Shown: one piece after another, positions 25,057 through 32,705 of the stretch
How the letters are laid out: each line of letters begins with the position of its first letter
How positions within the stretch are numbered: position 1 is the first letter of the stretch
From: an uncultured Clostridia bacterium
GTDB taxonomy: Bacteria; Bacillota; Clostridia; Oscillospirales; Acutalibacteraceae
Direction of reading: 5' to 3'
Length of the DNA stretch: 64,000 nucleotides
Assembly: GCA_946187325.1 (NCBI GenBank)
Contig: CAMHQC010000001.1
Coordinates: 104,889-168,888, forward strand
Notes under the pieces: model-generated
The model's database searches: none
The model's input: the letters and a program-made list of their open reading frames with translations, nothing else
Told to the model about the DNA's origin: nothing
Translations under genes and position numbers: made by a program

Positions 25057-25980
25057 ATGAAAGATTTAATTAAGAATAAATATATCGCGTATCTCGGCGC
25101 GTTTATATGCGCGGGCTTATGGGGAACGGCGTTTCCGCTTATTAAGCTCGGTTACTCCTCGCTTAAAATCGAGGGTTCGGATGTAGCGTCAAAGCTACTT
25201 TTCGCGGGCGAGCGGTTCGCTTTAGCAGGAGTCTTGGTGTTCGTTTTCGGGCTTATAATCTATCGAAAACCGCCGCTTATCTCTAAGGGTGATTTCGCTC
25301 CTGTCGCGTTGCTCGGTGTAGTCCAAACCGCGCTCCAATATCTTTTCGCTTATGTGGGCGTAGGCTTTACAACCGCTGTGAATACCTCGATTATAACGGG
25401 TACGGTTTCGATGATTTCCGTAGCTCTCGCGGCTCTGTTTTTTAAAAACGACAGGCTCACTTTTCTGAAAACCGCGGGCTGTATACTCGGGCTTTGCGGA
25501 ATTGTGTGCGTGAATTTTTCGGACTTTTCACTCGGTTCGACGACTTTTTTCGGAGATATTATAGTTTTGCTCTCGGCGTTTTCGGGAGCTTTCGGAAATA
25601 TTATCACGAAAAAGATTTCCGGCGGAAGAAATCCGCTCTCGGTAACGGCGTTCCAGCTTTTTATCGGCGGAGCTATACTTTTAATAATAGGGCTTATCTT
25701 CGGCGGACGGACAGTTTACCGCGACGGCGGTTCATGGGCAATACTTTTATGGCTTTCGTTGGTGTCGTCGGTAAGCTTTTTAATCTGGACGGCGCTTTTA
25801 AAGTATCATTCCGTAAGCCGGATTACAATTTTTACAATGCTCGTTCCGATTTTCGGCACGCTGTGGAGCTGCTTCCTGTTAGGCGAGGATATTCTGAGGG
25901 TAGAAAACCTCGTGTCGCTCGCGCTGATAGCTGTCGGAATAGTTATGGTTAATATTAAGGTAGGTAACAATGAGGATTAA
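25057..25980 (+). CDS. DMT-family (EamA) transporter
   Basis: A 307-aa membrane protein with ten predicted helices in two EamA repeats. 'GLWGTAFPLIKLGY' near the N-terminus, 'TTAVNTSIITGTVSMISVALAA' and the second-repeat 'HSVSRITIFTMLVPIFGTLWS' are typical. Such carriers export amino acids, nucleosides or other metabolites; the substrate is not readable. The SD is weak, and the terminator of the previous operon almost abuts the start. It overlaps the following HAD gene by 11 bases. Confidence 0.9.
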   Translation: MKDLIKNKYIAYLGAFICAGLWGTAFPLIKLGYSSLKIEGSDVASKLLFAGERFALAGVLVFVFGLIIYRKPPLISKGDFAPVALLGVVQTALQYLFAYVGVGFTTAVNTSIITGTVSMISVALAALFFKNDRLTFLKTAGCILGLCGIVCVNFSDFSLGSTTFFGDIIVLLSAFSGAFGNIITKKISGGRNPLSVTAFQLFIGGAILLIIGLIFGGRTVYRDGGSWAILLWLSLVSSVSFLIWTALLKYHSVSRITIFTMLVPIFGTLWSCFLLGEDILRVENLVSLALIAVGIVMVNIKVGNNED

Positions 25981-26635
25981 CGGCGTAGTGTTCGATATGG
26001 ACGGCGTTTTACTCGACAGCGAAAAATACTATATAAGGTTTTGGAGCGAAGCGGGAAAGCTCTGCGGTTATCCGTTCGAGGAAAAACACGCCCTCGCCAT
26101 AAGGAGTATGGCTCGTCCTTACGCTATTGAAAGGCTGAAGGGCTTTTTCGGTGAAAGCTTCGATTACGATAAGGTAAGGAATAAGCGTATTGAGCTTATG
26201 GACGAATATATCGAAAAGAACGGTATAGAGCTAAAACCGTACGCCGAGTATATACTCGCTTGGCTTAAAGATAACGGTTTTAAAATCGCGCTGGCTACGG
26301 CTACTCCGCCCGAGAGGGCGAGGCGTTATCTTAAATCTGTCGGGCTTTACGATAGCTTCGACGAGATTGTGACCGCTTCCATGGTAAAAAGAGGTAAGCC
26401 CGCGCCCGATATCTACGAGCTTGCCTGTAAAAAGCTAGGGCTGAATCCCGATGACTGTATCGCTGTTGAGGACAGTCCTAACGGAGCGTTATCCGCCTTG
26501 GACGCGGGTTGCGTTACGGTTATCGTTCCTGATATGGACGAACCCGGCGACGATATAAAAAACAGGGTTTTTAAGGTGTTAGATAATCTAAAGATGCTTT
26601 CGCCTTTAATAGAAAAAATAAACGGAGAAAGTTAA
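25970..26635 (+). CDS. HAD-family phosphatase/phosphomutase-like
   Basis: A 221-aa HAD protein of the beta-phosphoglucomutase/YqaB type. Motif I 'FDMDGVLLDSE' contains both Asp residues, motif II is 'ALATATP', motif III 'RGKPAPDIY' and motif IV 'VEDSPNGALSA'. The helical cap lies between motifs I and II. The ending 'EDSPNGALSALDAGC' is common to sugar-phosphate members. It overlaps the transporter gene and is followed one base later by the symporter, forming a three-gene unit. Confidence 0.88.
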   Translation: MRINGVVFDMDGVLLDSEKYYIRFWSEAGKLCGYPFEEKHALAIRSMARPYAIERLKGFFGESFDYDKVRNKRIELMDEYIEKNGIELKPYAEYILAWLKDNGFKIALATATPPERARRYLKSVGLYDSFDEIVTASMVKRGKPAPDIYELACKKLGLNPDDCIAVEDSPNGALSALDAGCVTVIVPDMDEPGDDIKNRVFKVLDNLKMLSPLIEKINGES

Positions 26636-26636
26636 A

Positions 26637-28064
26637 ATGTTAGACGCAATTTCAAATTTCTTAAACGCCGCCGACGAGTTTGTTTGGGGCTGGTTTATGA
26701 TAGTTCTGCTTTTGGGAACTCATATTTTTATAACCATACGCACAAGATTTGTCCAGCGGAAAACCCTTAAAGCTATAAAGCTCTCGGTATCTAAAGACCC
26801 CGACTCCGACGGAGATATAAGTCCGTTCCAGTCGCTCGCTACGGCGCTCGCCTCGACTATCGGCACAGGTAATATTATCGGCGTGGGTACGGCTATCGCT
26901 TTAGGCGGTCCCGGAGCTGTGCTTTGGTGCTGGCTGACGGGTGTATTCGGCATAGCTACTAAGTACGCCGAATCGCTCTTAGCTGTTAAATACAGAGTTC
27001 GAGCCAAGGACGGAAGAATGCTCGGCGGAGCTATGTATATCCTCGAAAGAGGCTTAAAGATGAAATGGCTCGGAGTTTTGTTTGCCTTGTTCGCGCTTTT
27101 CGCGTCGTTCGGTATCGGCTCGGGAGTTCAGGTTAACGCTATCTCAAGCATTATGAACAGCGCCTTTAACCCGAAAAACACCTTGAATATAACGCTTTTC
27201 GGTCATAATGTTTCTATCGTTTCTATAATCATCGGCGTTTCGGTCGCAGTAATTACGGCGGTAGTAATCTTCGGCGGAATTAAATCTATTTCGAGAGTGT
27301 GCGAGTTCTTAGTTCCGGGTATGGCGGCGCTTTACGTTATCGGATGTATTATAATCCTCGTTATGAACTTTAACTACCTCGGAGACGCTGTTATGCTTAT
27401 TTTAAAATCCGCGTTCTCGACTACAGCCGCCGCGGGCGGATTTGTGGGTTCGTCGATTATGATTGCGGCTCGTTACGGAATCGCGAGAGGACTTTTCTCC
27501 AACGAATCAGGCTTAGGTTCCGCGCCGATTGTAGCCTCAGCGGCTCAGACGAGAAACTCTGTGCGCCAGGCTCTCGTGTCCTCGACAGGTACTTTCTGGG
27601 ATACGGTTGTAGTATGTCTTATGACCGGACTTGTACTCGTAAGCTCGGTTATTAAACATCCCGCTCTCTTTAACGGAGCCGACGGCGATAAGCTTACATA
27701 TACCGCGTTCCAGCAGATCCCCTACGTCGGAACTCCGATACTCGTAATCGGTATCGTGGCTTTCGCGTATTCTACCGTACTGGGCTGGTCGTATTACGGC
27801 GAGCGTTGCGTAGAGTACCTGTTCGGCGTAAAGGGTATGATACCCTATAAGATAGTATTCGTACTTGTGCTTTTGGCAGCTCCCGTTATCTCGCTCGATA
27901 TGGTATGGGTGCTTTCGGATATATTCAACGCGCTTATGGCGATTCCGAACCTTATAGCAGTAGTGCTGCTCTCGGGAGTTGTTGTCAAGGAAACGAAGTA
28001 TTACCTCTACGGCAACAGGCTTGACGAGTATGATAAGTCGGAAGTTCCAAACTATAATAAATAA
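26637..28064 (+). CDS. Sodium:alanine symporter, AGCS family
   Basis: Takes up alanine or glycine with sodium, 475 aa. Family stretches: 'TALASTIGTGNIIGVGTAIALGGPGAVLWCW' in parts, 'KYAESLLAVKYR', 'GGAMYILERGL' and 'RGLFSNESGLGSAPI'. About ten to eleven helices. ATG 26637 is one base after the HAD stop. A strong terminator follows. Confidence 0.94.
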   Translation: MLDAISNFLNAADEFVWGWFMIVLLLGTHIFITIRTRFVQRKTLKAIKLSVSKDPDSDGDISPFQSLATALASTIGTGNIIGVGTAIALGGPGAVLWCWLTGVFGIATKYAESLLAVKYRVRAKDGRMLGGAMYILERGLKMKWLGVLFALFALFASFGIGSGVQVNAISSIMNSAFNPKNTLNITLFGHNVSIVSIIIGVSVAVITAVVIFGGIKSISRVCEFLVPGMAALYVIGCIIILVMNFNYLGDAVMLILKSAFSTTAAAGGFVGSSIMIAARYGIARGLFSNESGLGSAPIVASAAQTRNSVRQALVSSTGTFWDTVVVCLMTGLVLVSSVIKHPALFNGADGDKLTYTAFQQIPYVGTPILVIGIVAFAYSTVLGWSYYGERCVEYLFGVKGMIPYKIVFVLVLLAAPVISLDMVWVLSDIFNALMAIPNLIAVVLLSGVVVKETKYYLYGNRLDEYDKSEVPNYNK

Positions 28065-28074
28065 GTAAAAGAAA

Positions 28075-28106
28075 GGAGCCTGTTCAAAATTGAACAGGCT
28101 CCGTAA
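28075..28106. terminator. Bidirectional terminator between symporter and Nudix genes
   Basis: Perfect 12-bp stem GGAGCCTGTTCA/TGAACAGGCTCC with AAAT loop; T- and A-rich flanks serve both strands. Confidence 0.85.
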
Positions 28107-28109
28107 ATT

Positions 28110-28799
28110 TTATTTTATAATTTTAATCGCCGTTTCGGCTTTACTTATTATCCTTAAATCGTTGTCGTAGGAGCAAAGCTTTCTTGCCTGCTGTAAATCC
28201 ACCCAAACGTACTCGGCGATTTCTTCCTCCTGGATATGAACGTTGTCGGTAAACGCCTGAGCCAAGAAGAATACAACGTGCTTGCGGATTTTACCGAACG
28301 GACAGTAATCACTGACCTCCCTGAATCCCTCTTTAATCTCGACGTCGAGCGAGGTTTCCTCCTTTATCTCGCGGATAGCGGTTTCCTCTTCGGTTTCGCC
28401 GATTTCAATATGTCCCTTCGGAAAACTCCAGTACCTTCCGTTATTGTTTTTAACGAGAAGGATTCGAGTGTTAGACTTTCCGTTATAGAACACTACCGCT
28501 CCGCAGCTCTTTTCGTAAAGGCATTTAAGCGAGGTGAGCGTCGTGTTTTTTAGATAAGAGAACTCGGTTCGAATCTCGGGCTCGTAATAAACGCTGTTTT
28601 CCGAAGCTACTATTACGCGCTGGTCATCCTCGCCGAAAGCAGCCAAAGCGATTACGATACCCTTAAAATACTCGTTGACAGGCTTATCGGAAAGGACATA
28701 TGCTTTTCTACGCTGGGAATTATCCGAGCTAAAATAGCCCGAGTAAATATTTTTGGTAAGCTTGCCGAAAATATTTACGCCTACTTTATCAGCTAACAT
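28110..28799 (-). CDS. Nudix hydrolase with pyrophosphatase-like N-terminus
   Basis: A 229-aa protein. Residues about 105-215 form a Nudix domain with the full box 'GHIEIGETEEETAIREIKEE' plus 'TSL', which binds the metal and splits nucleoside-diphosphate-X compounds. The first 100 residues ('KAYVLSDKPVNEYFKGIVIAL', 'EDDQRVIVASEN') resemble part of the bacterial small inorganic pyrophosphatase-like proteins seen in Clostridia, without their metal motif. AAAGGAGG precedes ATG. It lies 21 bases after the DHHW-like gene on the same strand, so the two may be one transcript. Substrate unknown. Confidence 0.86.
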   Translation of the reverse strand: MLADKVGVNIFGKLTKNIYSGYFSSDNSQRRKAYVLSDKPVNEYFKGIVIALAAFGEDDQRVIVASENSVYYEPEIRTEFSYLKNTTLTSLKCLYEKSCGAVVFYNGKSNTRILLVKNNNGRYWSFPKGHIEIGETEEETAIREIKEETSLDVEIKEGFREVSDYCPFGKIRKHVVFFLAQAFTDNVHIQEEEIAEYVWVDLQQARKLCSYDNDLRIISKAETAIKIIK

Positions 28800-28820
28800 A
28801 TCCTTTCCCTCCTTTAAAAA

Positions 28821-30116
28821 TTATTCCGCTTCCGCGTCGTAATCAGTATCCGTACCTGTGTCGTAATCCGAATCCAACTCAGAATCCGCGTCAGCGTCTG
28901 TGTCGGTATCTGTATCGGTTTCAGTCGAAATCAGTTTCTTTAGACTTGCGAGCTGGTCGGAATCCGCCGAGCTGTCTGTATCGCTTATAAACAGAACGTC
29001 CGTAATTCCGTTTTCGTCGCACAAGCTTTTAAGATTTCCGTTATACTGAGTGTAATCTATCGAATAAATTTCCTCGTAGTTGTAGGTGAAATATGGTACC
29101 GAGGAGTTACCTGTCTTGTTGTGGATTATCGCGATTTTACCGCTCGCCTTATCGCTTTCGCTCTTAATTACCTCGAGCGGATTTTTGCCGTAAAGGAATA
29201 CGTCGTATGCCGAATCTCCCGACTCCGCTTCCTTGTTGTAAACGCTTTCGGCAGTGAACGTTTCGTCGTCAGCCGTTGTGATTGTATTGTTTATACTGTA
29301 CGGAAAATCCCAGTAAGTAATCATATCTACGCCGAGCTCCGATTCGGTAAGGCCGCTATAGTAACCGGTGAAATTCTGTACCGCGGCTTCCTTGCAGGAG
29401 CTTAGGGCGATTTTAGATTTCTTCATCGTATCGACAAAGGATTTATATACGCAGTATCCGCCGAGAGCTGTCGGATTGTAATCCGAGTCAAAGAAAATAT
29501 AGTCGTTACAATGAGCCGAAAGCTCGTTGTAGGTGTTGATGTACTTTACCTTTTTGTCGTATCTTTTATAAGCGGCTTTGATGTAGTCCGCCTGAGATTT
29601 TGTAGTAAGTCCGCCGTCCGTGTTCTTCATACGGTTCGGAAGACCCGTTTCGGTATGAGTCGGGAAAATCGACGAGTAAACGTTTACTCCTCCGCCGAGA
29701 GTAGTTTTAACCTCGTTTATATACTCGGCGTACGCCTTAGCGTTATCTTTAGTTCCGTTGAACGCCGCGAACGCTTTTGAGTTCCATACATAAACCTCGT
29801 TTTCGAGAGTGCCGACGCTTTCTGTATCGTCATCCTTGATATCGGGTTCTCTGAACGTGATGCCGTCGGTTGTTTTGGACTTGGCTTTAGCTTTAGTGTT
29901 TGCCGAAGTTCCTGTGCCTAAAGTTGCGGTGTTGATGGTCGGGTCGGTTTTTGTGCTTCCTGTACATACACAGCTGAATATACAGGAGATAAGCGCTATT
30001 ATCAGCGCGAAAACCACAAGCCCTGTCAGGATTATTATTACTCTGTTTCTGAATTTTTTATTGACGTGAATTTTACGGTCATAAGACCTGTAACCGCCTC
30101 TGTTATTATATGCCAT
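28821..30116 (-). CDS. Membrane-anchored DHHW/AlgX-like (SGNH-fold) protein
   Basis: A 431-aa surface protein. A short cytoplasmic basic N-terminus (1-26) and a membrane helix (about 27-49) precede a Thr/Lys linker. The extracytoplasmic domain resembles the DHHW family of acetylation-related SGNH-like proteins, but the DHHW motif position reads 'DSDYNPTALGGY', so catalysis is doubtful. The last 45 residues are Asp/Thr/Ser repeats. Start ATG at 30116 follows GGGAGG; the longer frame to 30179 has no ribosome site. DHHW assignment is tentative. Confidence 0.65.
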   Translation of the reverse strand: MAYNNRGGYRSYDRKIHVNKKFRNRVIIILTGLVVFALIIALISCIFSCVCTGSTKTDPTINTATLGTGTSANTKAKAKSKTTDGITFREPDIKDDDTESVGTLENEVYVWNSKAFAAFNGTKDNAKAYAEYINEVKTTLGGGVNVYSSIFPTHTETGLPNRMKNTDGGLTTKSQADYIKAAYKRYDKKVKYINTYNELSAHCNDYIFFDSDYNPTALGGYCVYKSFVDTMKKSKIALSSCKEAAVQNFTGYYSGLTESELGVDMITYWDFPYSINNTITTADDETFTAESVYNKEAESGDSAYDVFLYGKNPLEVIKSESDKASGKIAIIHNKTGNSSVPYFTYNYEEIYSIDYTQYNGNLKSLCDENGITDVLFISDTDSSADSDQLASLKKLISTETDTDTDTDADADSELDSDYDTGTDTDYDAEAE

Positions 30117-30327
30117 AATCTGCCTCCCAAATAGGTCAAAGGTTATTCTTAGGCGTAAAAAAATACATATATACCTCATTATACACTAAAAATGTACGGT
30201 TTACAATGCTTTTTTCACTTTTTCGGCTTATTTTTTATATAATAATTGATACTTAACTTGCAAGAGCAAATAATCTGTGGTAAAATTCTAAGGTATGGTT
30301 AATTATTTATTGAAAAGAGGATTATAA

Positions 30328-31515
30328 ATGGAATATAAGTTTTCTGATAGAACCAATAACCTTAAACCCAGCGCGATTAGAGAAATTTTTAAGTACGCCG
30401 CCGACCCGACGGTAGTATCGCTTTCCGCGGGAAATCCCTCTCCCGACGCGTTTCCGATTAAGGAACTCGAGGAGATTTCAGCCCGTCTGTTCAAGGAAAA
30501 TCCTATCGGACTTCTTCAGTACAGCGTTACCGAGGGTTACACTCCGCTTAGAGATTATCTTAAAAAGTATATGAAAGATAAGTATAGTATCGGAAGCGAC
30601 AGCGACGATATTTTAATTACAACAGGCGCCCAGCAGATTATGGATTTTTCCACAAAGGCACTCGTTAACGAAAGGGAAGTTGTTATCACCGAGGCGCCGA
30701 GCTTTATCGGTTCGCTTAATTCGTTTAGAGCCTATAACGCCAAGTTGGTCGGAGTTCCTGTCGAGAGCGACGGTATGAATATCGAGCTTCTCGAAAAAGC
30801 GCTCAAGGAAAATGATAACGTAAGATTTATCTACACAATTCCGAACTTTCAGAATCCCTCGGGCGTTACAATGAGCCTTGAAAAGAGGAAGAAGCTTTAC
30901 GAGCTCGCCTGCAAGTATAATGTGCTTGTTTTAGAGGACAACCCTTACGGCGATTTGAGATACAGCGGAGAGTTTATCCCCGCGATTAAAACTCTCGATA
31001 CCGAGGGACGCGTTATCTACGCGGGAAGCTTCAGCAAGGTTATCTCGCCGGGTATCCGCGTAGCTTATGTTATAGCGCCTAAGCCGATTATACAGAAGCT
31101 GACTGTTTGTAAGCAGGGAAGCGACGTCCATACTAATATCTGGTCACAGATGCTTTGCTATGAGTTTTTAACCAACTACGACTTCGAGGCTCATCTCGAA
31201 AAGCTCAGAACCATTTATCGCAAAAAAGCTAAGTTCGCTATGGATTTACTCGATAAATACTGCGCTCCCGAGATTACCTACGATAAAATAGACGGCGGTC
31301 TGTTTATTTGGTGTAAGCTTCCGAGCGGAGTCGATATGCTCGATTACGTCAAGAAAGCTATCGAGCGCAAGGTTTGCGTAGTGCCGGGCAACGCGTTTTT
31401 GACCGACGAAAACGACAGCTCCGACGGATTTAGAATCAATTTCTCCACTCCGACCGACGAACAGCTCGAAAAGGGTATTAAAGCGCTCGGAGAACTTATA
31501 AAAGAACTTGTTTAA
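30328..31515 (+). CDS. PLP-dependent aminotransferase, class I/II
   Basis: A 395-aa fold-type I aminotransferase of the 2-aminoadipate/MocR-like catalytic group. The PLP lysine is in 'YAGSFSKVISPGIRVAYV'. 'YSVTEGYTPLRDYL', 'TTGAQQIMDFSTKAL', 'NFQNPSGVTM' and 'EDNPYGDLRY' (cofactor-binding Asp/Tyr) are conserved. No winged-helix N-domain is present, so it is an enzyme, not a MocR regulator. AAAGAGG lies before ATG 30328. It overlaps the trpS region (TAATG). Substrate likely a branched-chain, aromatic or aminoadipate-type amino acid. Confidence 0.92.
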   Translation: MEYKFSDRTNNLKPSAIREIFKYAADPTVVSLSAGNPSPDAFPIKELEEISARLFKENPIGLLQYSVTEGYTPLRDYLKKYMKDKYSIGSDSDDILITTGAQQIMDFSTKALVNEREVVITEAPSFIGSLNSFRAYNAKLVGVPVESDGMNIELLEKALKENDNVRFIYTIPNFQNPSGVTMSLEKRKKLYELACKYNVLVLEDNPYGDLRYSGEFIPAIKTLDTEGRVIYAGSFSKVISPGIRVAYVIAPKPIIQKLTVCKQGSDVHTNIWSQMLCYEFLTNYDFEAHLEKLRTIYRKKAKFAMDLLDKYCAPEITYDKIDGGLFIWCKLPSGVDMLDYVKKAIERKVCVVPGNAFLTDENDSSDGFRINFSTPTDEQLEKGIKALGELIKELV

Positions 31516-31526
31516 TGAGGTGCAAT

Positions 31527-32522
31527 ATGGAAACAGAAAAGAAAAAAGTCGCGCTTAGCCTAATCCAGCCCAGCGGTACAATTACGCTCGGAAACTACCT
31601 CGGCGCTATCAGAAACTGGGTAAAAATGCAGGACGAGTTTAACTGTATTTTTGCCTTAGCCGATTTACACACAATCACCGTCCGCCAGGAACCCGCTAAA
31701 ATGCGTAAGAATATTATAGACGCCTACGCTTCAATTCTAGCGTGCGGTATAGATGTAAAAAAAACTCTGTTCTTTATTCAGAGCCACGTACATACTCACG
31801 CCGAGCTCGCCTGGATTTTAAACTGCTATACTCAGTTCGGCGAGCTTTCGAGAATGACTCAGTTTAAGGACAAAAGCGCTAAACACGCCGATAATATTAA
31901 CGCGGGACTGTTCACTTATCCGTCGCTTATGGCGGCTGATATTCTGCTTTATCAGGCGGACTGCGTTCCCGTAGGCGCTGATCAAATGCAGCACATGGAG
32001 CTCGCGCGCGATATAGCTAACCGCTTTAACGGACTTTATCCCAACGTGTTTAAAGTTCCCGAGGCGTATATTCCGAAAACAGGCGCTAGGGTAATGAGCC
32101 TTCAGGATCCGACTAAAAAGATGAGCAAGTCCGACGAAAACGTTAACGGATGCGTACATCTTCTCGATCCTCCCGAGGTTATTATGAAGAAGTTTAAGCG
32201 CGCCGTTACCGACAGCGAGGCGTGCGTCCGTTACGGCGAGGGCAAGGACGGTATAAACAACCTTATGGATATTTACGGCGCTGTTACGGGACTTACCCGC
32301 GAGCAGATTGAACACGACTTCGACGGCAAGGGCTACGGCGACTTTAAAACCGCCGTGGGCGAGGCTGTAGTCGAGGCGTTAAGACCCGTTAAGGAAGAAT
32401 ACGAGAAGCTTATCGCCGATAAAGCGTATCTCGAAAGCTGTTACAGAAAGGCGGACGAAATCGCGCTTAAAATTTCGTCGAGAACTCTCGCTAAGGCTAA
32501 GAAAAAAATCGGATTTATATAA
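31527..32522 (+). CDS. trpS: Tryptophan--tRNA ligase
   Basis: Charges tRNA-Trp with tryptophan, 331 aa. Class Ic signatures: 'PSGTITLGNYLGAI' (the HIGH equivalent) at the N-terminus and 'KKMSKSDEN' (KMSKS). 'VPVGADQMQHMELARDIA' is also typical. Start ATG 31527 is behind GAGGTG; an upstream ATG at 31515 overlaps the aminotransferase stop but has no SD. A terminator follows. I saw no T-box in the short upstream gap. Confidence 0.95.
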   Translation: METEKKKVALSLIQPSGTITLGNYLGAIRNWVKMQDEFNCIFALADLHTITVRQEPAKMRKNIIDAYASILACGIDVKKTLFFIQSHVHTHAELAWILNCYTQFGELSRMTQFKDKSAKHADNINAGLFTYPSLMAADILLYQADCVPVGADQMQHMELARDIANRFNGLYPNVFKVPEAYIPKTGARVMSLQDPTKKMSKSDENVNGCVHLLDPPEVIMKKFKRAVTDSEACVRYGEGKDGINNLMDIYGAVTGLTREQIEHDFDGKGYGDFKTAVGEAVVEALRPVKEEYEKLIADKAYLESCYRKADEIALKISSRTLAKAKKKIGFI

Positions 32523-32528
32523 AATTCG

Positions 32529-32561
32529 GGCTGTACGAGTTTATCGTACAGCATTTTTCTT
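32529..32561 (+). terminator. Terminator of trpS
   Basis: GCTGTACGA/TCGTACAGC stem, loop GTTTA, tail ATTTTTCTTTT. Confidence 0.9.
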
Positions 32562-32615
32562 TTCGCTCGCAATAATAACCAAAAACGTCAGATAATTTTT
32601 ATACATAATTCACAA

Positions 32616-32644
32616 TTGATTTTGTTACAAATTAGTTATAGAAT
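32616..32644 (+). promoter_or_regulatory. Promoter of 948-aa surface protein
   Basis: TTGATT (32616-32621), 17 bases, TAGAAT (32639-32644). A second TATAAT lies at 32656-32661. AAAGGAGAG precedes the ATG. Confidence 0.65.
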
Positions 32645-32705
32645 AGTAGATGAATTATAATATGTTTTTATTATAACGGAAATTTTTGCAAAGGAGAGAA
32701 AGAAA

